Source of the DNA: Sutcliffiella horikoshii
GTDB taxonomy: Bacteria; Bacillota; Bacilli; Bacillales; Bacillaceae_I
Assembly: GCF_021991925.1 (NCBI RefSeq)
Contig: NZ_RXZI01000003.1
Span: 186,001-250,000, forward strand
Direction of reading: 5' to 3'
Length of the DNA: 64,000 nt
The position numbers were made by a program, and so were the translations under genes. The first letter of the stretch is position 1. Each line of letters opens with the position of its first letter. Positions 9,240 through 19,030 of this stretch are shown one piece after another. Under the pieces are notes generated by a model. That model was not told the DNA's origin and did not search any database. It worked only from the letters and a program-made list of their open reading frames with translations.

Positions 9240-10219
9240 GAGAAATGGAGTTTGAAAAACCTGTTGTGGAACTTCGAAAGAAAATAGGAGAGTTGAAGGA
9301 ATTTACAAAAAATAGCGATATGGACCTTTCTAGTGAAATAGAAAAGCTAGAAGTCAGACTCGAAAAGCTAGAAGCAGACATCTATGGCAACCTTTCACCA
9401 TGGGATCGTGTTCAAATTGCCAGAAATCCTGAACGTCCAACAACCCTTGATTATATAGAACGGGTATTTACTAATTTCCTGGAGTTGCACGGAGATCGCT
9501 ATTACGGAGATGATGAGGCCATCGTAGGCGGAATCGGAAAATTTGAAGGCGTTCCTGTCACCATCATTGGCCACCAACGCGGAAAGGATACGAAAGAAAA
9601 CATCCGCCGTAACTTTGGTATGCCTCATCCAGAAGGATACCGAAAAGCATTGAGGCTGATGTACCAAGCCGAAAAGTTCAACAGGCCGATTGTATGCTTC
9701 ATCGACACGAAGGGTGCCTATCCAGGGAAGGCTGCAGAAGAGCGTGGACAAAGTGAAGCAATCGCTAAAAACCTGTTTGAAATGGCCGGATTAAAGGTGC
9801 CGGTCATCTGTATCGTTATCGGGGAAGGTGGAAGTGGCGGAGCGCTTGCGCTAGGTGTCGGCAACCATGTGCATATGCTAGAGAATTCCACCTATTCGGT
9901 CATCTCTCCAGAAGGGGCAGCAGCCATTCTATGGAAGGATGCAAGCCTTGCAAAAAAGGCAGCAGAATCAATGAGGATCACTGCACCTGACCTTTTTGAC
10001 CTTGGAATCATTGATAAAATCATACCTGAAGCAATGGGTGGGGCACATAAGAATGTAGATTTCCAGGCGAAGGGCATTCGTGAAATCTTGAAGGAGTCTC
10101 TCCAGGATTTGATGCCTCTTAGCGCGGATGAACTGATCGAACATCGTTATGCAAAATACAAACGAATCGGAGCCTTTTCCTTCAAGGAGCAATTAAAGCC
10201 CGAAAAGATAAATCAGTAA
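9233..10219 (+). CDS. accA: Acetyl-CoA carboxylase carboxyltransferase subunit alpha
   Basis: This is the partner of AccD in the carboxyltransferase half of acetyl-CoA carboxylase. The 328-residue protein shows the conserved [20 protein letters not shown] block near residue 120 and the glycine-rich [12 protein letters not shown] motif near residue 200, which forms the oxyanion and carboxybiotin site. It overlaps accD and uses an ATG start with the accD tail GGAGAGGGGGAGA as ribosome-binding site. Its terminator hairpin has been split from its T tract by a family A repeat. Confidence 0.96.
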   Translation: MVGEMEFEKPVVELRKKIGELKEFTKNSDMDLSSEIEKLEVRLEKLEADIYGNLSPWDRVQIARNPERPTTLDYIERVFTNFLELHGDRYYGDDEAIVGGIGKFEGVPVTIIGHQRGKDTKENIRRNFGMPHPEGYRKALRLMYQAEKFNRPIVCFIDTKGAYPGKAAEERGQSEAIAKNLFEMAGLKVPVICIVIGEGGSGGALALGVGNHVHMLENSTYSVISPEGAAAILWKDASLAKKAAESMRITAPDLFDLGIIDKIIPEAMGGAHKNVDFQAKGIREILKESLQDLMPLSADELIEHRYAKYKRIGAFSFKEQLKPEKINQ

Positions 10220-10221
10220 AA

Positions 10222-10249
10222 GAAGGACGGGTTTTTACTCCCGTCCTTC
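10222..10249 (+). terminator. Left duplicate of the accA terminator hairpin (no T tract)
   Basis: A GGACGGG / CCCGTCC stem-loop sits directly after accA but runs straight into the family A repeat rather than a T tract. An almost identical hairpin with a T tract lies at 10688-10722. This one looks like a target duplication. Confidence 0.7.
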
Positions 10250-10359
10250 CAGTGTGTAGACAAGGCTAGTAAAATCAAATTCTCTAGTTGATCGCAGTGG
10301 AAGGAGCGAAGACTCCAGCGGGAGGAAAGGACATGGAAGACCCCGCAGGCGTAGCCGAG

Positions 10360-10574
10360 GCCACTGAAAAACCCAATAATTTATGGTCCTAATGATTTCT
10401 AGCTGTCGATTGGAGCAAAAGGCGAAGACTCCTGCGGGGAGGTAGCGACAATGTTGAGACCCCGCAGGGCGCAGCCCGAGGAGGCTCAAGGTCGCCCCGC
10501 GGAAAGCGAAGCCGTTTGCGGAAATCAACAGCGGTATGGAACAGTTTACTAAAATAATGTACTTTTTCAGTGGC
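10360..10574. mobile_element. Nested 215-bp element with inverted ends, carrying a family B repeat
   Basis: Perfect 12-bp inverted ends (GCCACTGAAAAA and TTTTTCAGTGGC) bound this insertion. The flanking family A sequence is duplicated (GGCGTAGCC-GAG on the left, GGCGTAGCCCGAG on the right). Inside lies a family B core at 10401-10532. An insertion of the same length sits at the same position of another family A copy at 32174-32388. It contains no gene, so it resembles a non-autonomous MITE-like element. Confidence 0.75.
10401..10532 (+). repeat. Structured repeat, family B core
   Basis: The core runs from AGCTGTCGATTGGAGC to AATCAACAGC. Inner arms GCGAC/GTCGC and TTGAG/CTCAA enclose CCTGCGGGG/CCCCGCAGG and a GGGCGCAGCCC hairpin. 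It is carried inside the 215-bp nested element. Confidence 0.85.
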
Positions 10575-10687
10575 TTTGGCGTAGCCCGAGGAGGCTTCCG
10601 GACTGCCCGCGGAAAGCGAAGCTCCTGCAACGAAGATCAACTCTTCCAACAGATAACCTAACTGTTTTATAGTTTGTCAACAGTCTG

Positions 10688-10722
10688 AAAGGACGGGTTT
10701 TTACTCCCGTCCCTCTTTTTTT
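10688..10722 (+). terminator. Distal copy of the accA terminator, with T tract
   Basis: The GGACGGG/CCCGTCC stem is followed by CTCTTTTTTT. As it is the only copy with a T tract, accA transcripts probably end here after reading through the repeat. Confidence 0.8.
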
Positions 10723-11035
10723 CCCTGAAATCTTTTATCTTATTATTGATTTAGAAAAAATATGGGTATCCTTAGAAGTAGGCACAGTGGACTGTGGCTA
10801 TCACAGGAATACATCACCCATATTAAATAGGTAGGAATCAGTCCCTCTAAAGAATGGCAAAAAAAACCACCTCAAATAAAAGCGCATACATAAATATAAT
10901 CGACAGATTTCAGTTGTTTTCGACATATCTTCGTGGTAATTTTTATTATGGAGACTTTACATACCACTCATTTTTCAAATAAAATAAATGTTTGGGTATA
11001 CGTTTATAGGCAAATTAGCTCAAGAGGTGAAATAA
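10723..11035. other. Gene-free region upstream of pfkA
   Basis: This 313-bp AT-rich stretch holds no credible gene. A TCGACA hexamer near 10919 with TATTAT about 18 bp downstream is a possible pfkA promoter. An AGAGGTG ribosome-binding site lies before the pfkA ATG at 11036. Nothing else is recognisable. Confidence 0.4.
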
Positions 11036-11995
<960 letters not shown>

Positions 11996-12009
11996 CAATA
12001 TAAGCGCAT

Positions 12010-12023
12010 TGGAATCGTTTTCA
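12010..12023 (+). promoter_or_regulatory. cre-like site between pfkA and pyk
   Basis: TGGAATCGTTTTCA matches the CcpA consensus TGNAANCGNWNNCA at every defined position. It lies about 110 bp before pyk, just upstream of a TATAAT-like box at 12071, so it could set a separate pyk promoter under glucose control. Confidence 0.55.
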
Positions 12024-12122
12024 TTACCAGGTTCTTGAGGCTTATGTTGGTGTAATGACACTCTATTGCTTTATAATAAAAAAGGACGATAAGAACGGTA
12101 TATAATTAGGAGGAAACTTTAC

Positions 12123-13877
12123 ATGAAAAAAACCAAAATTGTTTGTACGATTGGACCAGCCAGTGAAAGTGTCGAGACGTTAATTCAATTGATCGATGCA
12201 GGCATGAATGTTACTCGCCTGAATTTCTCTCACGGTGATTATGAAGAGCATGGAGCACGTATCCGCAACATCCGTGAGGCGGTTGAGCGTACAGGTAAAA
12301 ATGTCGCGATCTTACTAGACACAAAAGGCCCGGAAATCAGAACGCATACCATGCAAGATGGTGCAATTGAATTAGAACAAGGGAAAGAAATCATCATTTC
12401 CATGGAAGAAGTAATCGGAACAACGGAAAGATTCTCCATTACTTATCCTGGACTTATGGAAGATGTACAACCTGGTTCCCGCATTCTTTTAGATGATGGA
12501 CTTATCGGATTGGAAGTTCTTGAGATCGGAAACAATGAGATTAGAACAAAAGTCCTTAACTCTGGTACATTGAAAAACAAAAAAGGTGTAAACGTACCTG
12601 GTGTAAAAGTGAACCTTCCTGGAATTACGGAAAAAGATGCGAACGATATCCGTTTCGGAATTGAGCAAGGAGTGGATTTCATTGCGGCATCTTTCGTGCG
12701 TCGCGCGTCTGACGTCCTTGAAATTCGTGAATTATTAGAAGCACATGATGCTGCCGACATCCAGATCATCCCTAAAATTGAAAACCAAGAGGGAGTTGAC
12801 AACATCAACGAAATCTTGGAAGTATCAGATGGCTTGATGGTTGCACGTGGAGATCTTGGTGTGGAAATACCTGCAGAAGAGGTACCACTTGTACAGAAAG
12901 ATCTTATCAAAAAGTGTAACCTTGCTGGAAAGCCTGTCATCACGGCAACTCAAATGCTTGATTCCATGCAACGCAATCCACGTCCAACTCGTGCAGAAGC
13001 AAGTGACGTAGCGAACGCAATCTTTGATGGCACTGATGCCATCATGCTTTCTGGTGAGACAGCTGCAGGTTCCTACCCTGTTGAAGCAGTTCAAACAATG
13101 CACAACATCGCGTCCCGTGCAGAACAGGCATTGGCATATGGTGAAATCCTTTCTAAGCACAGTAAGCAAGCTGCGCTGACAGTAACGGATTCCATCGGTC
13201 AATCTGTCGCATATACAGCAATCAGCTTGGACGTTTCTGCGATCGTAACTCCAACGGAAAGTGGACATACAGCACGTATGATTTCCAAATACCGTCCAAA
13301 GGCACCGATCGTTGCGGTCACTTCTTGTGAAGCGGTTTCCCGTAAGCTAGCATTAGTATGGGGTGTGTACCCACGCATTGGCCGTCAAGCGACTTCTACG
13401 GATGAAATGTTGGATGTAGCAGTGGAAGAATCCTTAAACACTGGTATCGTTTCCCACGGTGACTTAATCGTTATTACAGCAGGTGTTCCGGTTGGGGAAA
13501 AAGGCACAACGAACTTGATGAAAATTCACGTTGTCGGAGACGTGCTGGCAAGTGGACAAGGCATCGGCAGAAAATCTGCTTTTGGTAAAGTCGTAGTGGC
13601 AAAAACAGCGGAAGAAGCTGCTGAAAAGATGACACAAGGTGCCATCTTCGTAACGAATGGAACGGACAAGGATATGATGCCTTCTTTAGAAAAAGCATCT
13701 GCCTTAATTACGGAAGAAGGCGGTTTGACTAGCCATGCTGCGGTTGTTGGATTAAGCCTTGGCATCCCGGTAATTGTTGGAGTGGAGCTCGCAACATCTG
13801 TTCTGAAAGACGGACAAGAGATCACAGTAGACTCTTCTAGAGGCACCATCTACTCTGGCCACGCAAGCGTACTTTAA
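12123..13877 (+). CDS. pyk: Pyruvate kinase with C-terminal PEP-utilising domain
   Basis: Pyk transfers phosphate from phosphoenolpyruvate to ADP, yielding pyruvate. The 584-residue protein is longer than E. coli pyruvate kinases because it carries the extra C-terminal domain (about residues 480-584) typical of Bacillus and Geobacillus. That domain resembles the phosphohistidine domain of PEP-utilising enzymes and contains the [18 protein letters not shown] motif with its histidine. The catalytic barrel has [10 protein letters not shown] near residue 240 and the substrate loop ATQMLDSM. It has a strong AGGAGG ribosome-binding site and a clear downstream terminator. Confidence 0.97.
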   Translation: MKKTKIVCTIGPASESVETLIQLIDAGMNVTRLNFSHGDYEEHGARIRNIREAVERTGKNVAILLDTKGPEIRTHTMQDGAIELEQGKEIIISMEEVIGTTERFSITYPGLMEDVQPGSRILLDDGLIGLEVLEIGNNEIRTKVLNSGTLKNKKGVNVPGVKVNLPGITEKDANDIRFGIEQGVDFIAASFVRRASDVLEIRELLEAHDAADIQIIPKIENQEGVDNINEILEVSDGLMVARGDLGVEIPAEEVPLVQKDLIKKCNLAGKPVITATQMLDSMQRNPRPTRAEASDVANAIFDGTDAIMLSGETAAGSYPVEAVQTMHNIASRAEQALAYGEILSKHSKQAALTVTDSIGQSVAYTAISLDVSAIVTPTESGHTARMISKYRPKAPIVAVTSCEAVSRKLALVWGVYPRIGRQATSTDEMLDVAVEESLNTGIVSHGDLIVITAGVPVGEKGTTNLMKIHVVGDVLASGQGIGRKSAFGKVVVAKTAEEAAEKMTQGAIFVTNGTDKDMMPSLEKASALITEEGGLTSHAAVVGLSLGIPVIVGVELATSVLKDGQEITVDSSRGTIYSGHASVL

Positions 13878-13888
13878 TAGTTGGACAT

Positions 13889-13934
13889 GACCCCATATAT
13901 CCCTGCATATGCTAGGATATATGGGGTCTTTTTG
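13889..13934 (+). terminator. Terminator of pyk
   Basis: GACCCCATATATCC and GGATATATGGGGTC form a perfect 14-bp stem followed by TTTTTG. Confidence 0.9.
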
Positions 13935-14069
13935 TATTTACCGAAATAAGATGATTTGCGCGTCTAGGCTGACTCTTATCTTCTGTACACAACTCAAATT
14001 AGAGTAATCCTCGTATTTTTGATATAATTGATTGGAAGTTTGGTTTTAAAGAAATGGGGTTGTCCTCTT

Positions 14070-14465
14070 ATGTTTAGAATTTTATTGGCATTGATAATCG
14101 TTGTACCAGCATTGGAGATTTGGATCCTTATTACCGCAGGAAAGCTAATTGGTGCGATACCAACGATTCTATTAATCATCCTCACAGGAGTCTTGGGAGC
14201 TTGGCTAGCAAAATACCAAGGTATTTCCGCGCTCAGAAGTGCACAACAAAAAATGAATAGCGGGCAGATGCCCGGTGAGGTCATTATCGACGGTCTCTGT
14301 ATCTTAATTGGAGGCGTAGTGTTGCTTACTCCCGGTTTTATTACGGATGCCATTGGCTTTGCATTGCTTTTACCACCAACAAGAAACCTGATTAAGCCAT
14401 CCATCATGCGTGTCATTAGAAATAGAATGGACCGCGGACAATTTATAGTAATCAATAGAAGATGA
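14070..14465 (+). CDS. fxsA: FxsA-family membrane protein
   Basis: This 131-residue protein belongs to the FxsA (YtzA) family. In E. coli FxsA counteracts F-plasmid exclusion of phage T7; its normal role is unknown. It has hydrophobic segments at about residues 3-24, 28-48 and 72-100, with a basic C-terminal tail. The start ATG 14070 gives the normal N-terminus (MFRILLALIIVVPALEI) and follows a GGGG ribosome-binding site. An earlier in-frame start at 14028 has poorer support. Its place after pyk is conserved in Bacillus. Confidence 0.88.
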   Translation: MFRILLALIIVVPALEIWILITAGKLIGAIPTILLIILTGVLGAWLAKYQGISALRSAQQKMNSGQMPGEVIIDGLCILIGGVVLLTPGFITDAIGFALLLPPTRNLIKPSIMRVIRNRMDRGQFIVINRR

Positions 14466-14583
14466 TAAGAGTAACGAAAAGACGGTGGTGGAAATTCCAT
14501 TGCCTTTTCATCAAATCATGATAATATAAAAAAATAGACAGAGAGCATTGTAAAATTTGTAAAATTAGTTTGGGGGAAATAGA

Positions 14584-15498
14584 ATGAAACATTGGTTGAA
14601 AATAGTGCTGGTGTTAACCTTGGTTTTATCTGGACTTAGTTTAACGAACGTTGTACAAGCTGCCGGTGGAAAAGATGAAGAAGAAAGTATCAATGAAAAG
14701 TTCGGCTTGCCAATCGTCGTGTATGGCGGGACGTTGAATGATGACCAAAAACAAGAAGTTCGAAACCTCTTGAATGTGAAAAATCCTGAAATGGTAGAAG
14801 AAATAACAGTTACAGGTGAGGATCTTGTAAAGTACATCGACGGAGAAGATCGTAATGCACGTATGTTCTCTTCGGCTAAAATAACTAGGAAAGAAAAAGG
14901 CGAAGGCCTTGTTATAGAGAGGGCAACTCCTGAAAATATTACACAGGTAACCGATGATATGTATGCAAATGCCTTATTAACAGCTGGGATTGAAGATGCA
15001 GAAGTTATCGTCGTCTCTCCGGTAAAGGTAAGCGGCCATTCCGCATTGGTCGGCATCTATAAGGCTTATGAGGTAAGCGGGGAAGAGCTCAACAAAGACC
15101 GTATGGAAGTGGCAAATGAAGAGTTGAACATCGCTACTAAACTTGCAGAAGAAGAAGGCATGGATAGCGAAAAGGTAAGTGAACTACTGACAGAAATCAA
15201 GAAACAGATTGCAGAACAAAAGCCTGCTACCCGTGAAGATGTAGAGCGGATTGTAGAAGAGCAGCTTGCTAAACTCCAAATTGAGCTAAGTGAAGAGGAC
15301 AGGCAGTTACTGATTGATTTGTTTGAAAAGATGCGCTCACTCAACATCAATTTTGACAATGTGAAGCAGCAGCTTGAGGATATCTCTAAGGACATCAAAA
15401 ACAGAATTGAAGAAGTCGTCGGAAATGAAGGCTTCTGGCAAGGTGTAGCCGATTTCTTCCGTGACTTGTTCCAGTCTATTGCGAATCTGTTCAAATAA
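14584..15498 (+). CDS. Secreted DUF1002 protein
   Basis: This 304-residue protein has an N-terminal signal peptide (basic start, hydrophobic stretch to about residue 22, likely cut after VVQA). It belongs to DUF1002, a Firmicute family of exported proteins with unknown function. The mature part is acidic, and the C-terminal half (about residues 170-290) is predicted as amphipathic helices rich in Glu, Lys and Leu. A strong terminator follows, so it seems to be transcribed alone. It is not part of the B. subtilis gene order here. Confidence 0.8.
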   Translation: MKHWLKIVLVLTLVLSGLSLTNVVQAAGGKDEEESINEKFGLPIVVYGGTLNDDQKQEVRNLLNVKNPEMVEEITVTGEDLVKYIDGEDRNARMFSSAKITRKEKGEGLVIERATPENITQVTDDMYANALLTAGIEDAEVIVVSPVKVSGHSALVGIYKAYEVSGEELNKDRMEVANEELNIATKLAEEEGMDSEKVSELLTEIKKQIAEQKPATREDVERIVEEQLAKLQIELSEEDRQLLIDLFEKMRSLNINFDNVKQQLEDISKDIKNRIEEVVGNEGFWQGVADFFRDLFQSIANLFK

Positions 15499-15506
15499 GA
15501 TAGGAT

Positions 15507-15542
15507 GACCGCTTTCTCTCTTTGGGAGGAAGCGGTTTTTTA
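15507..15542 (+). terminator. Terminator of the DUF1002 gene
   Basis: ACCGCTTTCTC pairs with GGAGGAAGCGGT and is followed by six T. Confidence 0.85.
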
Positions 15543-15616
15543 GTATGAAGATCACTGTGACGCAAGGAGGAGTAGGGAAGTCTTTATGATGGATTAGAGC
15601 CGTCCAGTGGTAAACG

Positions 15617-15653
15617 GAAAAAGTGCCCGCTCCTCATCTAAAGAAGCAGGCAC
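15617..15653 (-). terminator. Terminator of ytvI
   Basis: On the minus strand GTGCCTGCTTC pairs with GGAGCGGGCAC and is followed by TTTTT, just beyond the ytvI stop. Confidence 0.8.
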
Positions 15654-15679
15654 ATACCTATCCAACAAAACCAATCACC

Positions 15680-16801
15680 TTACACGATTCTATTTTTTCC
15701 TACAACAAACAAATAGATATCCTTTATCACATCTGCCTTCCAGAGCGTATTGAAAATGACAACGGTAACTGGACCGACGATCAAGCCAAGAAACCCAATT
15801 AACTTGAACCCGACAAACAAGCTGACTAATGTGGCGAGTGGATCAAGTCCGATGCTAGAAGACAAGATCTTTGGTTCCATTAACTGGCGCTGTACAATCA
15901 CAATCAAATATAGAACTCCAAGTCCAATTGCGAGGGGCAGGTTGCCACTGATTGCCAAAAAGATTATCCAAGGCACAAACACTAGCCCTGTGCCAAGATA
16001 AGGGATCAAATCGACCAGTCCGATAATCAAGGCTACCGTAATGGCATACTCGACACGTAATATTAACAATCCTATTAAAACGATAATGGTCGTGATGGAA
16101 ATAAGTGTTGCCTGGGCACGCATGAACCCGAAGAATGCTCTCTTAAGGCTTAAGAAAACTTTGGCTAGGCTACCCTGTGCTTTCATTGGCGTGATCCGTT
16201 TCAACCTAGCTTTATGCTTAAACCAATCTTTGCTGATGAAGAAAGTGGCCAGCAAGGAAAAAATCAGGACGGTGGCTACACTTGGGATCCAAGTAATTAG
16301 CTTAGGGAGATTCGTCAAGAAGGTTTGAATGAACTCTCCTACGGTGCTCGCTACCGTTGCGCCGATATTTTCAATATTCGTCAATAGGGACTGTTGTTGC
16401 CCTTCTTCCAAGCTGTGGAACATGTTGCTGATCTGATTGAAAAAAGGGAGTATTTCCATGACGACAAATTGCTCTACATACACAACCAAGGTCTCAAAAT
16501 GTCCAGGCACCACTTTTGCCAAATACTCAGTACCGGATACAATTTCTACAATCAACAGAGTGACGACACCAGCGACGGTGGCAAATACAGCCATCAATGA
16601 TAGGAAAACCGCCAAACTCCTGGGAAGTCGTCCTTTTGTTTCAAGGAGATTGACGAGTGGGTTAATGAGAAATGCAAGAATTAATGCAATGATGAATGGA
16701 TACGCGATGGAGAATAAATAATAAAAAGAGATAAGGCCAATCGTGATGATGGATAGAACCAGGAGGAGTCTGAAAAAGATATGTACATAGTTCCAGTTCA
16801 A
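15680..16801 (-). CDS. ytvI: Sporulation integral membrane protein YtvI (AI-2E permease family)
   Basis: YtvI is a multi-pass membrane protein of the AI-2E transporter/PerM family, linked to sporulation in Bacillus. The 373-residue protein has paired hydrophobic helices at the N-terminus (about residues 10-55), a helix near 60-85, a long soluble insertion to about 150, and several further helices to about 360 including the conserved LVDLIPYLGTG motif. The longer frame starts with GTG 16810, but TTG 16801 aligns with the B. subtilis start (MNWNYVHIFFR) and has better spacing from AAGGGG. Confidence 0.88.
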   Translation of the reverse strand: MNWNYVHIFFRLLLVLSIITIGLISFYYLFSIAYPFIIALILAFLINPLVNLLETKGRLPRSLAVFLSLMAVFATVAGVVTLLIVEIVSGTEYLAKVVPGHFETLVVYVEQFVVMEILPFFNQISNMFHSLEEGQQQSLLTNIENIGATVASTVGEFIQTFLTNLPKLITWIPSVATVLIFSLLATFFISKDWFKHKARLKRITPMKAQGSLAKVFLSLKRAFFGFMRAQATLISITTIIVLIGLLILRVEYAITVALIIGLVDLIPYLGTGLVFVPWIIFLAISGNLPLAIGLGVLYLIVIVQRQLMEPKILSSSIGLDPLATLVSLFVGFKLIGFLGLIVGPVTVVIFNTLWKADVIKDIYLFVVGKNRIV

Positions 16802-16980
16802 CAAAAACACCCCTTACTGCCAGAAATTCCTTATAAATAATTTTACAACCTAGACCATACTTTTCATAGTTTTATATTTTACAATTTGGAAAATTCAGTA
16901 CAATGCCAATCCTTTTTCTTTCTCTTTTCCATATGGTAGTATGAGAATTAGGCTCATGTGTTTGGAAGGATGGAAACAAA

Positions 16981-17442
16981 ATGTTTAGTCAAGCTACTTT
17001 ATTTTTACTAGTACTTCTTTTAATAGGTTTTATCGCAAAGAATCCATCCTTGATGTTTGCTGTCGCTGTATTGCTTGTTATTAAAGTTATTGGTATGGAT
17101 AATAAAGTATTCCCTTATCTTCAATCTAAAGGAATCAATTGGGGAGTAACGATCATTACCATAGCGGTTCTTGTACCAATTGCTACTGGTGACATAGGGT
17201 TCAAGCAGCTGCAGGAGGCGCTGAAATCCTCTTATGCTTGGGTGGCACTTGGTGCTGGTATAGCGGTTGCACTTATTGCAAAAAGCGGTTTGACCTTGCT
17301 TGCCAACGATCCGCATATCACCACAGCCCTTGTATTTGGTACCATTCTTGCCGTTTCTTTGTTCAATGGAGTGGCAGTCGGTCCATTGATTGGTGCAGGT
17401 ATAGCCTATCTAGCAATGAAGGTAGTCGAGTATTTCACCTAA
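16981..17442 (+). CDS. ytwI: DUF441 membrane protein (YtwI)
   Basis: This 153-residue protein is almost entirely hydrophobic, with about four to five transmembrane helices (residues 3-25, 50-68, 83-105, 112-132 and 135-152). It matches the DUF441 family, including YtwI of B. subtilis, of unknown function. ATG 16981 follows GGAAGG. The place upstream of citZ is conserved. Confidence 0.85.
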   Translation: MFSQATLFLLVLLLIGFIAKNPSLMFAVAVLLVIKVIGMDNKVFPYLQSKGINWGVTIITIAVLVPIATGDIGFKQLQEALKSSYAWVALGAGIAVALIAKSGLTLLANDPHITTALVFGTILAVSLFNGVAVGPLIGAGIAYLAMKVVEYFT

Positions 17443-17503
17443 GGGAAATTTCACAAATTGTTTTTTCGTAATAATATTTTTTGAAGGACTTTCCTTCTTT
17501 TCA

Positions 17504-17532
17504 TTCACAAAAGACTGAAAATTGTTTATAAT
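17504..17532 (+). promoter_or_regulatory. Probable SigA promoter of citZ
   Basis: TTCACA and a perfect TATAAT are 17 bp apart. This implies a leader of about 255 nt before citZ. Confidence 0.6.
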
Positions 17533-17640
17533 AGGGACAAGGACACTTCCTTCCTACTTAGCAACAGAAACATTGTTCGCCGAAAATGCGCGCGCACCCA
17601 TGAATGTAATGGATATGGCGCTTATTTTTATGAATGGAAA

Positions 17641-17654
17641 TGTAAGCATTTTCT
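17641..17654 (+). promoter_or_regulatory. cre-like site in the citZ leader
   Basis: TGTAAGCATTTTCT resembles the CcpA site, with the central CG changed to CA. It lies about 110 bp downstream of the proposed promoter, where a bound CcpA could block elongation. In B. subtilis citZ is repressed by CcpA and CcpC. Confidence 0.4.
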
Positions 17655-17796
17655 TAGTTTGCTAGATTCTGAATTGATAAATTACTCTAAATAATTATGC
17701 AGAGATATAATTTTTATCATTATGTTGAGCAAGCGTTCGGGTGAGCAATGGTAGAAAAGGATTTGGGGAAATTTTCACATAAAGGAGAGGTTTCAA

Positions 17797-18915
17797 ATGA
17801 CAACAACTAAAGGTCTAGAAGGAATTGTAGCAACAACTTCCGCTATCAGTTCCATTATTGACGACACATTAACGTATGTTGGCTACAACATTGATGACTT
17901 AGCAGATCATGCTAGCTTCGAAGAGGTAATCTATCTTTTATGGCATCAAAAGCTGCCAAACAAGGAAGAGTTAGCTTCCCTTAAGAAGGAGATTGCAGAA
18001 AATGCTGCGCTTCCTGAAGAAGTGATCAACCATTTCAAAACGTACCCAATCGACAAAGTCCATCCGATGGCTGCTCTTCGTACTGCTGTATCCCTACTTG
18101 GGCTATATGATGCGGAAGCAGATAATATGGATCCGGAAGTAAACTACCATAAGGCTGTCCGTCTGCAAGCTAAAATGCCCACAATTGTGACAGCGTTCTC
18201 AAGAATCCGCAAAGGCTTAGACCCAATTGCGCCAAGAACAGACCTCGGTATGGCTGCTAACTTCCTATACATGCTGACTGGTGAAGAGCCATCCGAAGTG
18301 GCAATCGAGGCATTCAATAAAGCATTGGTGCTTCACGCTGATCATGAGCTGAATGCATCCACATTCACTGCACGTGTATGTGTAGCTACATTGTCTGATG
18401 TCTACTCTGGTGTTACTGCTGCAATCGGCGCATTAAAAGGTCCATTGCATGGTGGAGCGAACGAAGCGGTAATGAAGATGCTTTCAGAAATCGGTGAAGT
18501 GGAAAATGCAGAAAGCTATATCCGTGAAAAGCTTGCAAATAAAGAAAAAATCATGGGCTTCGGTCACCGTGTATATCGCCAAGGAGATCCTCGTGCGAAG
18601 CATTTGCGTGAAATGTCTGAGAAGCTTACTCATCTTACAGGGCAGCCGAAATGGTATGAAATGTCCGTGAAGGTAGAAGAGGTTGTTACTTCCGAGAAGC
18701 CACTTCCACCGAACGTTGACTTTTATAGTGCCTCTGTATATCACTCTTTAGGAATCGACCATGACCTGTTCACACCGATTTTCGCTGTGAGCCGTGTATC
18801 TGGTTGGTTGGCGCATATCCTTGAGCAATATTCCAACAACCGTCTGATCCGCCCTCGTGCCGATTACACAGGTCCTGGAAAACAGGATTATGTACCATTA
18901 GAAAAACGTAGCTAA
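17797..18915 (+). CDS. citZ: Citrate synthase
   Basis: CitZ condenses oxaloacetate and acetyl-CoA to citrate, the entry step of the TCA cycle. The 372-residue length is that of short, type II-like bacterial citrate synthases. Catalytic histidines occur in GPLHGGANEAV (near residue 220) and GFGHRVY (near residue 258), and the catalytic aspartate lies in the NVDFYSA segment near residue 310. It heads the citZ-icd-mdh block found in B. subtilis, where the genes are read from the citZ promoter plus internal ones. Confidence 0.97.
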   Translation: MTTTKGLEGIVATTSAISSIIDDTLTYVGYNIDDLADHASFEEVIYLLWHQKLPNKEELASLKKEIAENAALPEEVINHFKTYPIDKVHPMAALRTAVSLLGLYDAEADNMDPEVNYHKAVRLQAKMPTIVTAFSRIRKGLDPIAPRTDLGMAANFLYMLTGEEPSEVAIEAFNKALVLHADHELNASTFTARVCVATLSDVYSGVTAAIGALKGPLHGGANEAVMKMLSEIGEVENAESYIREKLANKEKIMGFGHRVYRQGDPRAKHLREMSEKLTHLTGQPKWYEMSVKVEEVVTSEKPLPPNVDFYSASVYHSLGIDHDLFTPIFAVSRVSGWLAHILEQYSNNRLIRPRADYTGPGKQDYVPLEKRS

Positions 18916-18917
18916 TC

Positions 18918-18946
18918 AACTATTGTCGCATCGAGCGACAATAGTT
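18918..18946 (+). promoter_or_regulatory. Perfect 12-bp hairpin between citZ and icd
   Basis: AACTATTGTCGC and GCGACAATAGTT form a perfect stem with a 5-nt loop directly after citZ. It is followed by AAATCTTTG rather than a T tract, so it may be a weak terminator or an RNA processing and stability signal that sets the citZ to icd ratio. Confidence 0.6.
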
Positions 18947-19030
18947 AAATCTTTGTTATAATAAAATAGGGGAAAGCGAACCCTTCCCCGGAAAACTAAC
19001 GTAATGATATTTTCTTAGGAGGTTTTTACA

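Larger units (their letters stand above)
10250..10687 (+). repeat. Structured repeat family A, interrupted by a nested element
   Basis: The element begins CAGTGTGTAGACAA and ends TTGTCAACAGTCTG, which are imperfect inverted ends. It is flanked by copies of the accA terminator hairpin sharing 24 identical bases. The outer core arms GTTGATC/GATCAAC and GGAGC/GCTCC are present but separated by an inserted 215-bp element (10360-10574). It is homologous to the intact copy at 22232-22441 and the interrupted copy at 32061-32501. Confidence 0.88.

Noticed and set aside
10235-10649. Reading frames through the structured repeats (arginine- and proline-rich proteins on the minus strand)
   Set aside because: They arise from GC-rich paired arms, lack ribosome-binding sites and recur at every repeat copy in whichever frame happens to be open.
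17600-17665. A 21-codon reading frame in the citZ leader that overlaps the cre-like site, as a possible leader peptide
   Set aside because: No ribosome-binding site precedes its ATG and no attenuator structure follows, so translation is unsupported.
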